Below are positions 12,449 to 23,618 of a stretch of 64,000 bases of DNA, in pieces. A program made the translations under genes and the position numbers. The notes under the pieces were generated by a model that did not search any database, had not been told where the DNA came from, and worked only from the letters and a program-made list of their open reading frames with translations. This DNA comes from Polytrichum commune (taxonomy: Eukaryota; Streptophyta; Polytrichopsida; Polytrichales; Polytrichaceae): NCBI GenBank assembly GCA_950295325.1, contig OX485803.1:56621554-56685553 (forward strand). The letters are read 5' to 3'. Each line of letters begins with the position of its first letter. Within the stretch, counting starts at the first letter, position 1.

Positions 12449-13636
12449 ATTAAATAAAACATACCATGACCAAAAAACTAAATTTCTTACCAGATAAAGA
12501 AACCTGTATTCAGCATGTTATACAACCAAATATCATATGCAAAACGTAACCCCTTGTGTGGTACAAATCTATTGCTCATAATTTTCAGATGCACACGATT
12601 CAGGACAAGTGGACATCCCCATTCCCACAATATCCAACCACCGCTTCATAGGTATCAGTATCAAAGTTTATTGGAATTGAAGGAAGAGAAAAGTCTCCTC
12701 AACTCCACGGTACTGCTCTACTTGTTATTTCAGCTCACTGTACAGTTAGAAAAGTAAACAGCTTCTCGACTAGCTACATGCTCACAGCTTCTACTGCCTG
12801 CAACCTCCCCTGATCAGCCTGATCTATTGTAGCCTTGCAATCGATCGAGTTCCAGCTGCAGGTCGGTAACTAGACAACTACTTGATCATACATGATGCAG
12901 GGTTAACCTACTTGACTCTAAACGCATCCTGCTGCTTCGACACTTGCTTCACTCCGTCGAATTCTCGTTGTATCCCCTCTAAAAATTTACGAGTCTACCC
13001 TCACCTCCATAGTATAACCAGACTCTTTGACCACCTCGAAGAAAGTTTGCTGCTGCCTCTATTCCTGCAGCATCACCGGCTAATGTACGTGTTTGTAATT
13101 TCTATCCTTCATCACTACCCAAGTATCACAGACTGATCAGTGCAGAATTTTAGTCATTTCTGAGGATGCGTATCAGATATCTTGACCTCCAACAGATCAA
13201 ATTTATCAAGATCATCACAACCTCCAGCCTGAAGAAAAGTGAACTCTTTGCCTTTAAACAAATTAACGCCAAGCATCAGCTCCTTGCTTGCTCGGTCAAA
13301 TTATGATGATCCATCCCACCCACCGGGGTCGGCCTTATTTTCCGACGCCATTTTATTGCTTCGACTTTGGCTACAACATAGAATCTTCGTCTGGTGCCAT
13401 CGACAACATATATGCCATTCGATGAAAAAATTATGGAGTTGGTGGGCCAAAGTCATGCATCGTGTGACTGCCATTTGTGATACATCAAGCCAGCGCTGCA
13501 GCAGCATGGGCAAGGGCGCGGCTATTAGCTCCTTGGAATTGCCTGAATGCCTCGTGCCCAACACCATCCTCATCTTCTGTGCAAAAGCAGCATCCAATTG
13601 AGTCAGCATTGAGCAAAATATTAGAGCCGCCCACAA
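12449..13636. other. Low-copy flank between the retroposon and the MYB-CC 3' array
   Basis: Fairly even composition. Frames at 13239-13601 (+) and 13301-13636 (-) overlap and have no recognisable domain; neither is taken as a gene. Confidence 0.4.
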
Positions 13637-14345
13637 GGGCCCTGAAGTTCACCACTTCTGTCCCGTATCTAGGATACGTGTAGATGGTACCACAGGTACA
13701 AGTGGTGCGTCTACCAGCATCCTAGATATTGGAACAGAGGTGATGAAAGTTAGGGCCCCTGTGACACTAGGCAGAGTGCTACAATTTTTCTCATCAATAC
13801 ATTAGAGTTGATGGGTCATGGCGACTTCCAAGAATCCACTATCACACTAACAGTGTCCAATACACAGGCCTGAAGTTCATTTGCCTCTATCCACTACTTA
13901 GGACGGATGTAGATGGTACCACTAGTGAAAGTGGTACATCTAATACCAGCCTAGAAATTGGGACAGAGGTGATGAAACTACAGGCCCCTTGTGCAGAGTA
14001 CTAACCTTCTTTTTTTCTTCTTTTTTTGTCACAAATTATAGGTTCGTGTCGACTTCCGAGGATCCCCTATACTTGCAATATGCATCAAACTTGCAACGTC
14101 CAGCACGGGCCCTGAAGAACATCACCTCAGTTTCTTATCTAGGATTAATGTAGATGGCACCACTAGCGCAAGTGGTACATCTATTAGATTCCTAGATACT
14201 GGAATAGAGATGATGAGCTTTAGGGGCCCTGTATATATATATATATATGAGATTATGGATTCATATCACTACTTTCAATTAGAAATTACTACACTTTGCA
14301 AGATTCAATGTGAAACATTTGCAATGTCCAGTACTGACCCATGAA
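13637..14345. repeat. Tandem array with three ~120-bp hairpins in the 3' flank/UTR of the MYB-CC gene
   Basis: Imperfect palindromes lie at 13637-13758, 13866-13986 and 14107-14229. Each starts with GGGCCCTGAAG or a variant, runs through a TAGATGGTACCAC-type stem tip with a loop of only a few bases, and ends with AGGGCCC or a variant. The roughly 110-bp spacers between them are also alike (a TCGACTTCC block and a GTCCAGCAC-type block), so the whole is a tandem repeat of ~235 bp. A partial fourth unit start (GTCCAGTACTGACCCATGAA) runs up to the stop codon at 14346. The array probably lies in the 3' UTR or just past it. Confidence 0.85.
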
Positions 14346-17300
14346 TCACTTGAAATCTGCAGTACCTGGTGCAGCTCCTTGGCGCTCTCCAGTGCCGGAT
14401 ACACCCCCACTGTCTTCAGCATTTGGGGAAAGATTCGTAAGATAGCTCTTGTCATGTGATGAATTGAAATCCGAATTTCGAGACATTTGTCGCGGCAGTT
14501 GATGTTGTTGATGATGGTGGTGCTGAATATGGGACATCATTGTCTGGTCCGGTGGTTGCACCATGTTGTTTGCCACGCCAATGGCAGAGAATTCTGAGTT
14601 AGCAGGAAGCAGTTGGCCCACCGTGGTCACCTTGGACACTAATTCTGTGAGTTCGGCATGTGCGGCTTCGAGGCTCGGAGAGTCGGAAGTATGACCAGCG
14701 AGTGTTTCCTTCGCTTTCTCCAATATGGATTGCAGGTACTTGCCTTGCGCTTCAATCCGCATCTGTAAATGTCTTTGGACCTGCATGCATTCATCATAAC
14801 CTAATTAATGCTAATGCAGTCTGAATTTATGGAGATCCATCGTCTAGGTAGATTACCAGCCCCAGTTGGGAAAAGAGACCAAAATATATTGTGACAAAAT
14901 AGCGATAAGCTCTGGGCAAAAATAAATTGCCTCAAGTTGGTCTTGTAACCGCTGCTGGACATCCATTTGCAATTGCATCGGTTCTGTGACTTGCAAACCT
15001 CTCCTGCACAATTACCAGTAAATCTTAGGTCAATAAGAAACTGCATATGTCCAAACCTGAATGGTAAACAATATTTATGATCAATAGATTTGCCAGCATT
15101 GGGTATATCTCTACACTCAACACCCAAATAACGCAGTTTGATATGAAATGATGACCTTCTCTTTCTCCCATGAAACATCACGTGACACTGGGTGATGTTG
15201 CATTGTGGAATCAGCTTCTCACTCACAGATGGTTTTAACTCTACAATATCAAAAATAAAATGGTATCAAAGTGACTCTACTGTTAGTCATACTGCTACCT
15301 GACCATGGAATATTTATGTCAAGGTTCTGGCAACTTACTCTTGGTTCAGAGAATTTGGTGTGGGGACACCATCATAAAGAGAACTTCGTTGGCCATCTGG
15401 AGACCCTGCTACAACATGATGTGTACTTAGTTACTAAATTTTGTTAGTATAGACTTACTCTAGGTCAATGTACACTGAATTTCACTGCAGGAGTCTGAAG
15501 GTTATAATTTGACTACTACTTAGGATGATCTGGATATTACGGAAGCTGACAATCGAAATGCATGGAATTAGCGGTTAAGTAGACCTAGTAAGTGTCGTTT
15601 CTACATAGCTGCATGTGATAATTTAACAAGTGTCAGATGCTCTGGACATTGTTGCTGGCTTCCCTGAATCTGCAGTACCTATGACTCTGACAAACATTCC
15701 TTGGAAGTGCTGAGTGCTTACCAAAGCCAGCGTCCTTGTTGGCAGCGTGCAGAGAGTCTGATCTGTTGAGCTGCTTTCCAAGCCTGTATTTCTGCACATC
15801 CAGCTCGCCATTTCCAATTGAGAACTAATACAACCAATATTTTAGGGATCTCCCAGAATTCCTCTTGGGATCATAGCCCATTCAAGTCTCCTGAGATTTG
15901 AAAGAATGCAATAAAAGCAGTAGCTTTATAAATTCTTGCACAGATGCAAGGAAGATCTAAGGATGCCGAAGTAAATTTTATCATGGTTGTAGTTTTGCAT
16001 GAACACTAGGCAGGTTGAGCCAGAGCTAGCAAGCAACCATGGCAGTAGTATTTTTGGGTGAATTATACGGAAAAAAATCCCACCATCTAGTTCAGCATGT
16101 TTTTGAATATTGTTCCTGCTGCCTATCTGAGACGTGTTCGGTAAACTTTGAGAAGGCTTAGAATATAAAGCTGAGCTCCCATTCAAGCCAGTAGTAGGGG
16201 AATGAATCAAACCTGGAGGTGGCTCTTCAGGTGGTACAGTGTGAGGCCCTTCACGCCCATAATGCGCATGACTGATTTCGGCGTTGCCTCTGCGAGTTGG
16301 TCAAATATCCAATGAAGTTAGAAAAATCCAGAAGTAATAAATAATTCACTCAGGAAGAAATACTAGTACTTGAATATACATACTCAACACATGCCGAATG
16401 TTTCAGTGCAAACAGTGAATGCAGCCGACGCATTCCCTCTTCACGCCGTGCCTTTATAACTGACTAGCTTCCTGTGAAACTTGCCACGCTATTTATGCTG
16501 CCTAAACCAAGACCTTGGCAACATGAGAGGTCCAGAAGCCGAACTAAAGCGATTTTATGTCGAGAACACATAACCTTGCAGGAAGCTCCACCTTTGATCC
16601 ATGGGTACAATTTAACAATCTACAGGTATATACTGCCTTCCTTCGTGAATACGCCGTCACTTACAAGCGGCTCTGCTAGATTTTCTACAGGGTCACCTCA
16701 AATTCATCACAATACGGTCAGAACCACCCCGCCGTCACTAATTCCTGAAGAGATCAATTAGCAGCCTTCAGATACTTGGATGCCTCAAGAATCTCGGCAG
16801 CAGCATTCCTTCTGGCCGTCACATGAGAAACTAATTAACCCAAAACGTCGATGATCAAGACCAAAAATCAAGTATCAAGAAGCTACACTGACAGGCTACA
16901 TGATCTTTCGAATACACCCACGAAGGAAGAAATCTAAGTTCAGACGTTCCGGAGTTCCAGTGAGTCGGGGAATCACATGCGCGTTAGAACTAGAATTGCG
17001 TCGAAGATTCTCGCCGAAGGTAGCCATTTTTCTTGCTGGCCGATTGAAGTCTGCAACGTCTGCACTCAGAGTTCGTATGAGTGATGAATTTATGAGACTA
17101 TCTACCTATGTACCTGCATCCTCTTGGCTATGAAGTTCTAGAACATATCTCTCTCTCTCTCGGACCGACCGACGCCCAAAAACTTTTTGGGCTAACTGGA
17201 TTCTTGTGCATCGCCGACTTTTTGAAGGGGTCTTCGCAGCACATGATCATTAACTTTCTCTGGACACGAACCAAGACATATTCAACTTTGCAGTAGTACG

Positions 17301-18305
17301 GCGAGGGGGGCGGTGGAGCTAGCAAAAAGCACTTCCTAAGGCTACAAAATTCTCAGGTCTGTGTGTGTTTGCGTGCCCATGATGATGGTGATGATGATGA
17401 TTTCTATCTCTAAGCGCGTGCAAGCAGCCGATCGTGGGAGGTGATCGGTAAACCAAGTCATAACCCCCGACCCCCCCCCCCAAAAAAAAAGATGGATCAC
17501 TGGATGCTGCAGAAGCGGGGATAACATTGCAGGGTTAAGCTTCAGTGCCGGTATAAGCTGGTCACTATCGGCTGCTCCGAGCTGGGTACGTGAGGGCTAC
17601 AAGATTCTGTAGTCTTCTGTCTGTTTGTGATGTTTGCCTGCCTATCATGATGACTGCTACTTCTGAGCGCGTGCAAACAACGACCGATCGTTTAACGAAG
17701 TTAAACCCCGAAAGCCCCCCCCCCCCTCCCTTTTTTCAAACAAAAAACATAAGGATCGTGGGATGCTGCTGCTGAGGCGGGGAGATTGGCTAAGCTGCTC
17801 ACTGGCGGCTCCTCCGAGCTGGTTGAGGGCTACAAGATTCAGTAGACTTTTGTCTGTCTCTGCCTGTAATGTTTGCCTGTCCATCATGACGATTTCTATC
17901 GCTGAGCGCGTGCAAGCAACCGATCGCGGGAGGTGGTCGTTGAACCAAGTTAACTCCGGAGTTGTAACCCCTAATCAAACAAAAACAAACAGGGATGTAT
18001 CATCGGGTGATGCTGGGATTATCAAGGCTAAGCTGCTTACTATCGGCTCCTCCGAGTTGGGTGACGGCGTCCACGAATCGCTCGTGAAGCTCCGGGGTCC
18101 ATCGTAAGCGAGGTTTGGGATCTGCGGGGCTGAACGGCACCATATTGTCGCTCTGGCTCATGCCACCGCTAGTCCCGCTGCCATGGCTTCCGTAGGGCGA
18201 CCCACCGGACATCTTGTCCGGTAACATGAGAGGCGACGGCTGCGGCCGCTGCTGGAACATTCCGGGGTTCATCATCATATTATTGTACTTCTTCATCTGA
18301 AACAT
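14346..18305 (-). CDS. MYB-CC (GARP, PHR/PHL-like) transcription factor, six exons
   Basis: Exons read on the minus strand: 18305-18041, 16289-16213, 15791-15722, 15405-15339, 15003-14931 and 14780-14346 (stop TGA). They join in frame to 987 nt, 328 residues. The start is the first ATG of the exon 1 frame; upstream the frame is open but without ATG. Residues 64-120 form the single MYB-like (GARP) DNA-binding domain, with RWTPELHERFVDAV, LGGAD-KATPK, MGVKGLTLYHLKSHLQ and KYRLGKQ. Residues 163-215 form the MYB-CC coiled coil (MQLQMDVQQRLQDQLE, then VQRHLQMRIEAQGKYLQ). The N-terminus is Met/Gly/Ser-rich and the C-terminal third has a His/Gln-rich patch (QHHHHQQHQ). MYB-CC proteins are nuclear dimers controlling phosphate-starvation or vascular genes. 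The QSILEKA end of the coil recalls the MYR/UNE16-like branch more than PHR1, but the subgroup is uncertain. Splice sites are GT-AG except a GC donor in intron 5. Confidence 0.93.
14781..14930 (-). other. Intron 5 of the MYB-CC gene with apparent GC-AG borders
   Basis: Exon 5 must end at the glutamate codon of QDQLE, because the next exon opens with the conserved VQRHLQ. The donor then reads GAG|GCAATT, close to the known plant GC-AG donor consensus AG|GCAAGT, and the acceptor is CATGCAG|GTC. The junction is in phase 0, as in other MYB-CC genes. No GT donor in the vicinity restores the frame and the coiled coil. Confidence 0.75.
17341..18064 (-). repeat. Three tandem ~240-bp units in intron 1 overlapping the end of exon 1
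   Basis: On the plus strand units begin at 17341, 17596 and 17829, each with GCTACAA followed by a TCTGTC/TGTCTG-rich segment, a GAGCGCGTGCAAGCAA block, a poly-C/A stretch and a GGGATGCTG block. Each ends with a TCGGCTCCTCCGAG-type segment. In the exon-proximal unit that last segment is the coding end of exon 1 and its donor (GATA|GTAAGC). The other two units hold diverged copies with donors at 17803/17802 (CCA|GTGAGC) and 17566/17565 (GATA|GTGACC). The array therefore arose by tandem duplication across the exon 1-intron 1 border. Confidence 0.85.
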
Positions 18306-19700
18306 CTTGCTTGCTGATTTCCCCTTGAGTCGAGTCTGATCCCCTCGGCCTGGCCTGCCTGTTCTACCGACCGACCGCCTCAAGCTGTTGTGATGCAGAC
18401 CGACCGACCGACCGACCGACCTGCTTGATTCTTGACAGGCTTTCTTTAAAATTGCAACCTCGCAATATTATTCTTCACAATCTCCTTCACCTCAGCCTCC
18501 GTCGGCTTCGAAGAGCAGCAGCACCTGCAAGCTGGACGGGACGTCGACAACGTCGATGGGTCGTGGTTTGCTGGCACAGAAGGTGAACCAGATCAGGCTG
18601 CGGATGCTCATACGATATCCATAGCTCCACACCTCCTCGCAAGCCTCCGAACACACCCTTTCCCCGAATCTACCGATGGCTGGATCCAACGCTCCCCCAG
18701 CACAGCCTATTCGATATCCTCCTCCTCCAAGGATGAAGATGCTATTGTCACCACTTAAGCACTCTCATCAACTCCTCAACTCGCATCATCAACTCTCACC
18801 AACTTGTTGATATAACCCCAAATGCAGGCTCGTCCAACACACCAATCTCAACTGCCACCTCCAATTCAACCCCGTCACAATCCTAACCCTGCGCAATTCG
18901 CAGCGTCGCTCACAACAAGGCACTAGGCTCCAGACTCCTGCTACAACACAAATTTAACTTGATGCCCTGATGCCTGCAAGCCCGCCCACTCTACTCTACT
19001 CTACTCTACCTGATCCTGCAATTCTTCGTGTGGGAGATAATCCGACCACCTGCTGGTCGGACGTTCCTGTCAGCTGAATCCACAACCACGACGATCGCGA
19101 CGACGTCGGAGGCGCCTGCACTGAATCTAAGTCCTGGTGATCTGCTGGACGTGAATGAGTGAGTGAGTGGTAGTGATGATGATGCAAGCAAAAGGTTGGG
19201 GTTCGATCGATCGATCGAAGGGAGGAAAGGAGCGCAGGGAAAAGAGGGAGATCGTTTACAGGAGCTCGAAGTGCCTCACTCGGCGGAGCGGTGAGGGGGA
19301 GGAAAATGATCGCCCGGAATGGAATCCGGGAAAAAGCAAAAGGTCTGTCGGACGGGCAGGGGCAGCTCCGGCAAATGTAATGTAATGTAATGTGGTTCTG
19401 CTGGAGTAACTTTTGGGAGAGCTACTTACTTTTTTCCCTCCCCTGCCCTCCCCTTCCTCCCGTATTGGGGAATTGGCTGGCTGGAGTAACTTTTGGGGGA
19501 GTGACTTACTGTTTTTTTTCCCTCCCCTGCCCCTTCCCTTCCTCCCGTATTCGGGAACTGGCGGGCCGGGTCCAACAAAACACAATGGCTGGCCACGGAT
19601 ACGACGTGGCGGGCACGTAAGTGCACTGTAAAACTCGACGTTCAGGAGCTCCTTGTATAACGCAGGGGTTTCTTTTTTTGGCTTGCTTGACCCTGGAATT
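18306..19700 (-). promoter_or_regulatory. GC-rich 5' flank and probable 5' UTR/promoter of the MYB-CC gene
   Basis: This stretch is clearly richer in G+C and CpG than the surrounding repeats. It contains a (GACC)n microsatellite at 18398-18421, ACTCT repeats near 18989-19008, a (CGAT)n tract near 19205-19218 and a duplicated GA-rich block at 19401-19563. A 65-codon minus-strand frame at 18689-18492 could act as an upstream ORF if transcribed, but nothing else supports it. No clear TATA box was found, so the transcription start is unknown. Confidence 0.5.
19401..19563. repeat. Two-copy ~80-bp tandem repeat with pyrimidine/GA-rich core
   Basis: CTGGAGTAACTTTTGGG begins at 19401 and again at 19481, each followed by an ACTTACT motif, a T/C-rich tract (CCCTCCCCTGCCC) and a CTTCCTCCCGTATT block. 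On the gene strand this is a GA-rich element about 1.1 kb upstream of the MYB-CC start codon, of the sort bound by plant GAGA-type factors in other genes; that role is inference. Long reading frames across it on both strands are by-products of the biased composition. Confidence 0.8.
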
Positions 19701-20613
19701 AGCATCAGAAACCCTGAATTAGTCTAGTGAGGTTTAAGTGAGATGAATGAGCTACAAATGTATACAAAGGATGTGTTTTGGTTGGATACCCTAACGCACG
19801 GGGCATGCATGTTTAGTCTCCAAGCATTGATGGGGTTCAACTTCCTTATAGCTTGGTAATATGTATTCTCTTATCGCGGTTAGAATGAAGATGAACCAAC
19901 CATGACTTATAGGGGAATTTTTTTTACCATACCACTAAACATGGGTCCACTCACGGTCAACCCTACGGGTATCCTCGAGCATTGCTGCACTACTGGATTA
20001 TTACTTATTGGTGATCAATATTTGAACATATGAGAATGTTAGTAAAAATCATTTGTAATTCAAGGATTTCTTTTTCTTCTTTTTTACTTCATTGACTTTG
20101 GGAGCAATATCAAAGGCTCCATGTTACTTTGGTGGGATCCGGTTGACATGAAACAACCGCTGTTTAACCTACGTGCGAGGGGGAGGGGTTCACGAACCAC
20201 GTCAAATCCTAGGCATTTACGGACAAGCATTGGAACATTGTATACTCCTACAAAGCCAAGGATTTGTGTCACCCATGTAACTTGAAGGTGAAAGCGTTTG
20301 ACTTGGCTTGAATTGAAGTTTATTGTACGAATGTTGGCCCTTAGGATCGAATTGACTTTGAAGTTTGACTTAGGGGCCCAACATCTGTAGTAACATTGGT
20401 ATGTGCAATTAGGTTGCCTCATGCTCATCTACCAACATTCCACATTATTTTGAGCACTTACTTTTACAAAAACAAATACGGTATTTATGTTTTTACTATT
20501 ATTGATATGCATAAACAAACTTATAAGTTTCTGTAATTTTGTTTTCATCCAAGCTAATTTGCATGGGTGAAGAGAGAACCTATTTGTGAAGACAACCTAA
20601 TTCCACATATCAT

Positions 20614-20869
20614 GCCCACTTCACACACGAGACTAAATGCTCATGAACATTGTATTCTAAGATCTCTCATTGGTCGAAAGAACGGAGACCGTCCAAGTTC
20701 AATCGACACTAGAAGATGAAGGCTTGAGTACCCAACGAAATTATCAAGGATGAAAAGTCTACGTGGATTCCTATATAGCAAACCATGTTAGTGGTACGGC
20801 ATGTGAATGAGAATCAAAGATCCTCACAACTACATCGTCACGGCCCTTGGCTCATGTGTGAAGTGGCCC
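20614..20869 (+). mobile_element. Inverted-repeat element with GGGCC ends, copy E (opposite orientation to copy D)
   Basis: The same element as at 32436 but inverted and internally shortened. Shared segments include TCTCTCATTGGTC, GGAGACC(G/A)TCCAAG, GATGAAAAGTCTAC and the end CCCTTGGCTCATGTGTGAAG. Borders are by comparison of the two copies. Confidence 0.62.
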
Positions 20870-21179
20870 TCGGTATTGATGGTTCATAATGTTTCCATGG
20901 AATCACCACAAGTGTCACACCGAAGGCGATGTTTGTATAATAGCCTTGATTTCACAAGGCTAGGGAAACAAAGGAACAAGAAAGGGCAATTGATAAGTAT
21001 GTTGGACAAGCAAGGGCATTGTACCTTGGGGGAGTGGCACTGGGGCCACCCCATGCATGAACACCTCGCCCATCCTTCGCGGCACAATTTACGAACAATG
21101 GAGTGCATTCACACTTTGGGTGGAAAAGGGGGGAGTCCATTTATTAGTTTCGGCACAAGCTAACTAGACTGCATAGTTT

Positions 21180-21362
21180 TATTAGTGTGGGTTACCTTTT
21201 GGAGTCAGTACGGGTGGTTGTAACTTTTTTAAACACCATATCACTTTTTCCTATGAAGTAAGTTAGAGTATATTAACTTTCATGGTCTTTGGGTAGAGGA
21301 TAATACTCTCAGTCAAAAAGCATTGCAAAGCGTAACCCTACACGGTAACCCACACTAATAGG
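21180..21362. mobile_element. TA-flanked foldback MITE family, copy 1
   Basis: Inverted ends ATTAGTGTGGGTTACC at the left and GGTAACCCACACTAAT at the right, with GGAGT next to the left arm. The family consensus end is roughly TCCCAATTAGTGTGTGTTAC, then TATTTGGAGTTAC. It is non-coding. Confidence 0.6.
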
Positions 21363-21530
21363 ACTATTTAGTGTATGTAGGTGCCATGTGTCACACATGG
21401 TTGTTGAGACATTTCAAAAAGAATCGATGTGGCATGAGAAATTTGAATTTATCGGTGACGAGCAAGTGTTTGAACTAACAAAGTACTACAATGTTAGAAT
21501 TAGTATATACAAGAATCGATGTCCAATCAT

Positions 21531-21798
21531 TTGGAGTTTCACTCCCTCTTATATTTTGCATACACGTGCGTTCGGGACCTATTTATTGGGGGGCTAAATA
21601 CCTTGCAGAAAAGATTATAAGGTATGGTATTTTTCAAAATAAAGGTGTGATGGTATTTTACATGTGATCCTCTTTTCACTATTTAAAAAACCCCTATATT
21701 ATATGTAAATTTTTTACAAAAATTATCTACAATGAATATATTAGACCCTATTTTTTATCGCACGTTGTTCTACGATTTTCGCCAGTGAACCCCCCGAG
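21531..21798 (-). mobile_element. hAT-type MITE, copy 3 (inverted)
   Basis: The same element in reverse orientation. The right end is well kept (AGTGAACCCCCCGAG at 21784-21798); the left terminus has decayed (TTGGAGTTTCACTCCCTC). The interior matches copies 1 and 2, including the GGGGGGCTA, TACCTTGCAGAAAA and TATCGCACGTTGTTCTACGA segments. Target duplication is only partly visible (CCAATCAT versus GCAATGAA). Confidence 0.75.
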
Positions 21799-22949
21799 GC
21801 AATGAAAATATAGGAACATGTGTACAACTTAGGAATTCATTTTTTCAACTTGTTCGACATTGAACTTGAATTTAAAGGACATACGTGAGCCTAGTGGGAC
21901 CCAATTGGCATGAGTTAATAACAAACCTACGGGCGGAGACAATATATTTGATTTGGATGGAGGAGAGGTATACTTACTCCTTACAACAATTCTCCCTTGC
22001 TGTGAGATAGAAGCGCACCTAAAAGTAAGGGTGAATGTTCACAACACTTGCCAAGGGGGAGAGTGAACCAGGTGAGGGGGGAGTAAAACAATTGATCAAG
22101 TCTATTATGAAGTCTTTAGTTATTGTTTGAAGATAAATAAAGTCTTAATCGGGATCAAAAGCCATGAATAAATCTAGTGCACTTAAATTTGGGACGAATC
22201 ATCGACCAACTTATATATAGGGGATTATATCTTACTATTACCCATTCGGTAGGTGTTAGGAAACCGAAGGTCCGCATATGTAATACATATTTTAAAGCCT
22301 GACCAAAGATAGAGTAAGCTTCTTGAGGAGTAACTTACTTCTTTGTTGCCAGTTTGAACCCTAGTGCCTTATATTTTAAAGAACCCAATGACTCAACGGG
22401 AGATGAGATGAGATGAGATTGCCCCCACCATATATACGAGCTAACTTAAACAAGACAAAGTGGGGCCATCATGTGGCTATATGTTAGCAAGAGCATGTAC
22501 GGTGGTCCCGAACGCGAAGCTTGTTGGCAAGAAGGCCGGGAGATAGGTCAAGAAGCCATGAGTTCGAACGGGAGGAAAAGTTGACACTTTGTCATTCGCG
22601 GGGCCTATGTGTAGACCGCTCTTTTTACATTGCGGACCACGTGAACCATCCCAACCCTACTTGTATATATTACTTGTCCCCAAGAATTGGCCAAGTCGTA
22701 TCATTTTCAACCCGAAACCAACTATAGTCCAATGCCCGTGGGTCCGTTGATGGCGCAAGTAATAATTAGCATGGGTCACATAATTTTGTTTTGTTTGTAT
22801 GTCGTCGAACTCGATGCCACGCGATCAATATTGGTGCACAACTTAGCGCTAGCCTACTAGCTGCATTGAAGAACCCAATGTACCACCTCGGGAAAGGCGC
22901 GATTGAATAATGGTTTCTAGTTGCACTAGCTAGCTTGTGAGCGATGAAT

Positions 22950-23175
22950 GGGGAGAACCAACCTGCTAAATAATGTTACCAAATAACCAGTTGTGTTTGA
23001 GAAACCACCGGTCGAAGGTCAAGACTTCATGAAAACTTGCCCATCATTTTGAAAGGAATCTACAAAAGTACCCCAAATTAACGATGAACGACCAAATGAT
23101 CTCAACATGTAACCGGTTGGACTTCGAAACACTAGGATCTTGACTAAAAACCATGTCCCAAAGTTCCCCAAGACA
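22950..23175 (+). repeat. Dispersed ~200-bp repeat, copy 2 of 3
   Basis: Segments CAAGACTTCATGAAAA, ATCATTTTGAAAGGAATCTA, TCAACATGTAACCGGTTGGA and CTAGGATCTTGACT match the copies at 10136 and 35055 in the same orientation. Confidence 0.7.
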
Positions 23176-23618
23176 CCGTAGTCACACTAGTTTGTGACCA
23201 TGCAAAGCAACGTTTTAGGCTACATATATGCGAGGATTAATGCGATCGATCATGCAACCACAATCTCTATGTTTGGACGATGAGGCTATAAGTGGTGCCC
23301 CCTAGTTCGAGTTCAACTTGGATTCTAAACATGGCCGGATCTTCATGCCATCATTCCCAACATGATGTCACCTGCATATAATATTCGGACTCGAAGTGAG
23401 ACGTCATTGGTTTTACTAAAACCATGCTTCCGATTTATCAACGACATGCTCCACTATGTAGTGTGGTTTGTACTTGTCCCTCCCCAAAAAAAAGATATTT
23501 TTCTCCAAAATGTTTTACTTCAAATCTTTATCTCTCTGCAGGTCTACAAGGCAAGTCGTGGGCCAAAGTGATGAATGGAGTTCATCGATTTGGGAGGAAT
23601 ATTAGGTACAGTGGTTTA

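Noticed and set aside
14801-15226. 141-codon minus-strand frame within the MYB-CC gene
   Set aside because: It covers introns 4 and 5 and reads exon 5 in the wrong frame; the spliced model gives the conserved coiled coil.
15926-16210. 94-codon minus frame directly after exon 2
   Set aside because: It lies in intron 2 and begins after the donor GT at 16212; the next exon KYRLGKQ starts at 15791.
19256-19705. 149-codon minus-strand frame upstream of the MYB-CC gene
   Set aside because: It runs through the duplicated GA-rich block, is low complexity (Gly/Lys/Ser repeats from the tandem units) and has no domain.
22510-22600. tRNA-like B box GAGTTCGAACGGG suggesting a SINE
   Set aside because: The A box is weak, there is no poly-A tail and no target duplication.
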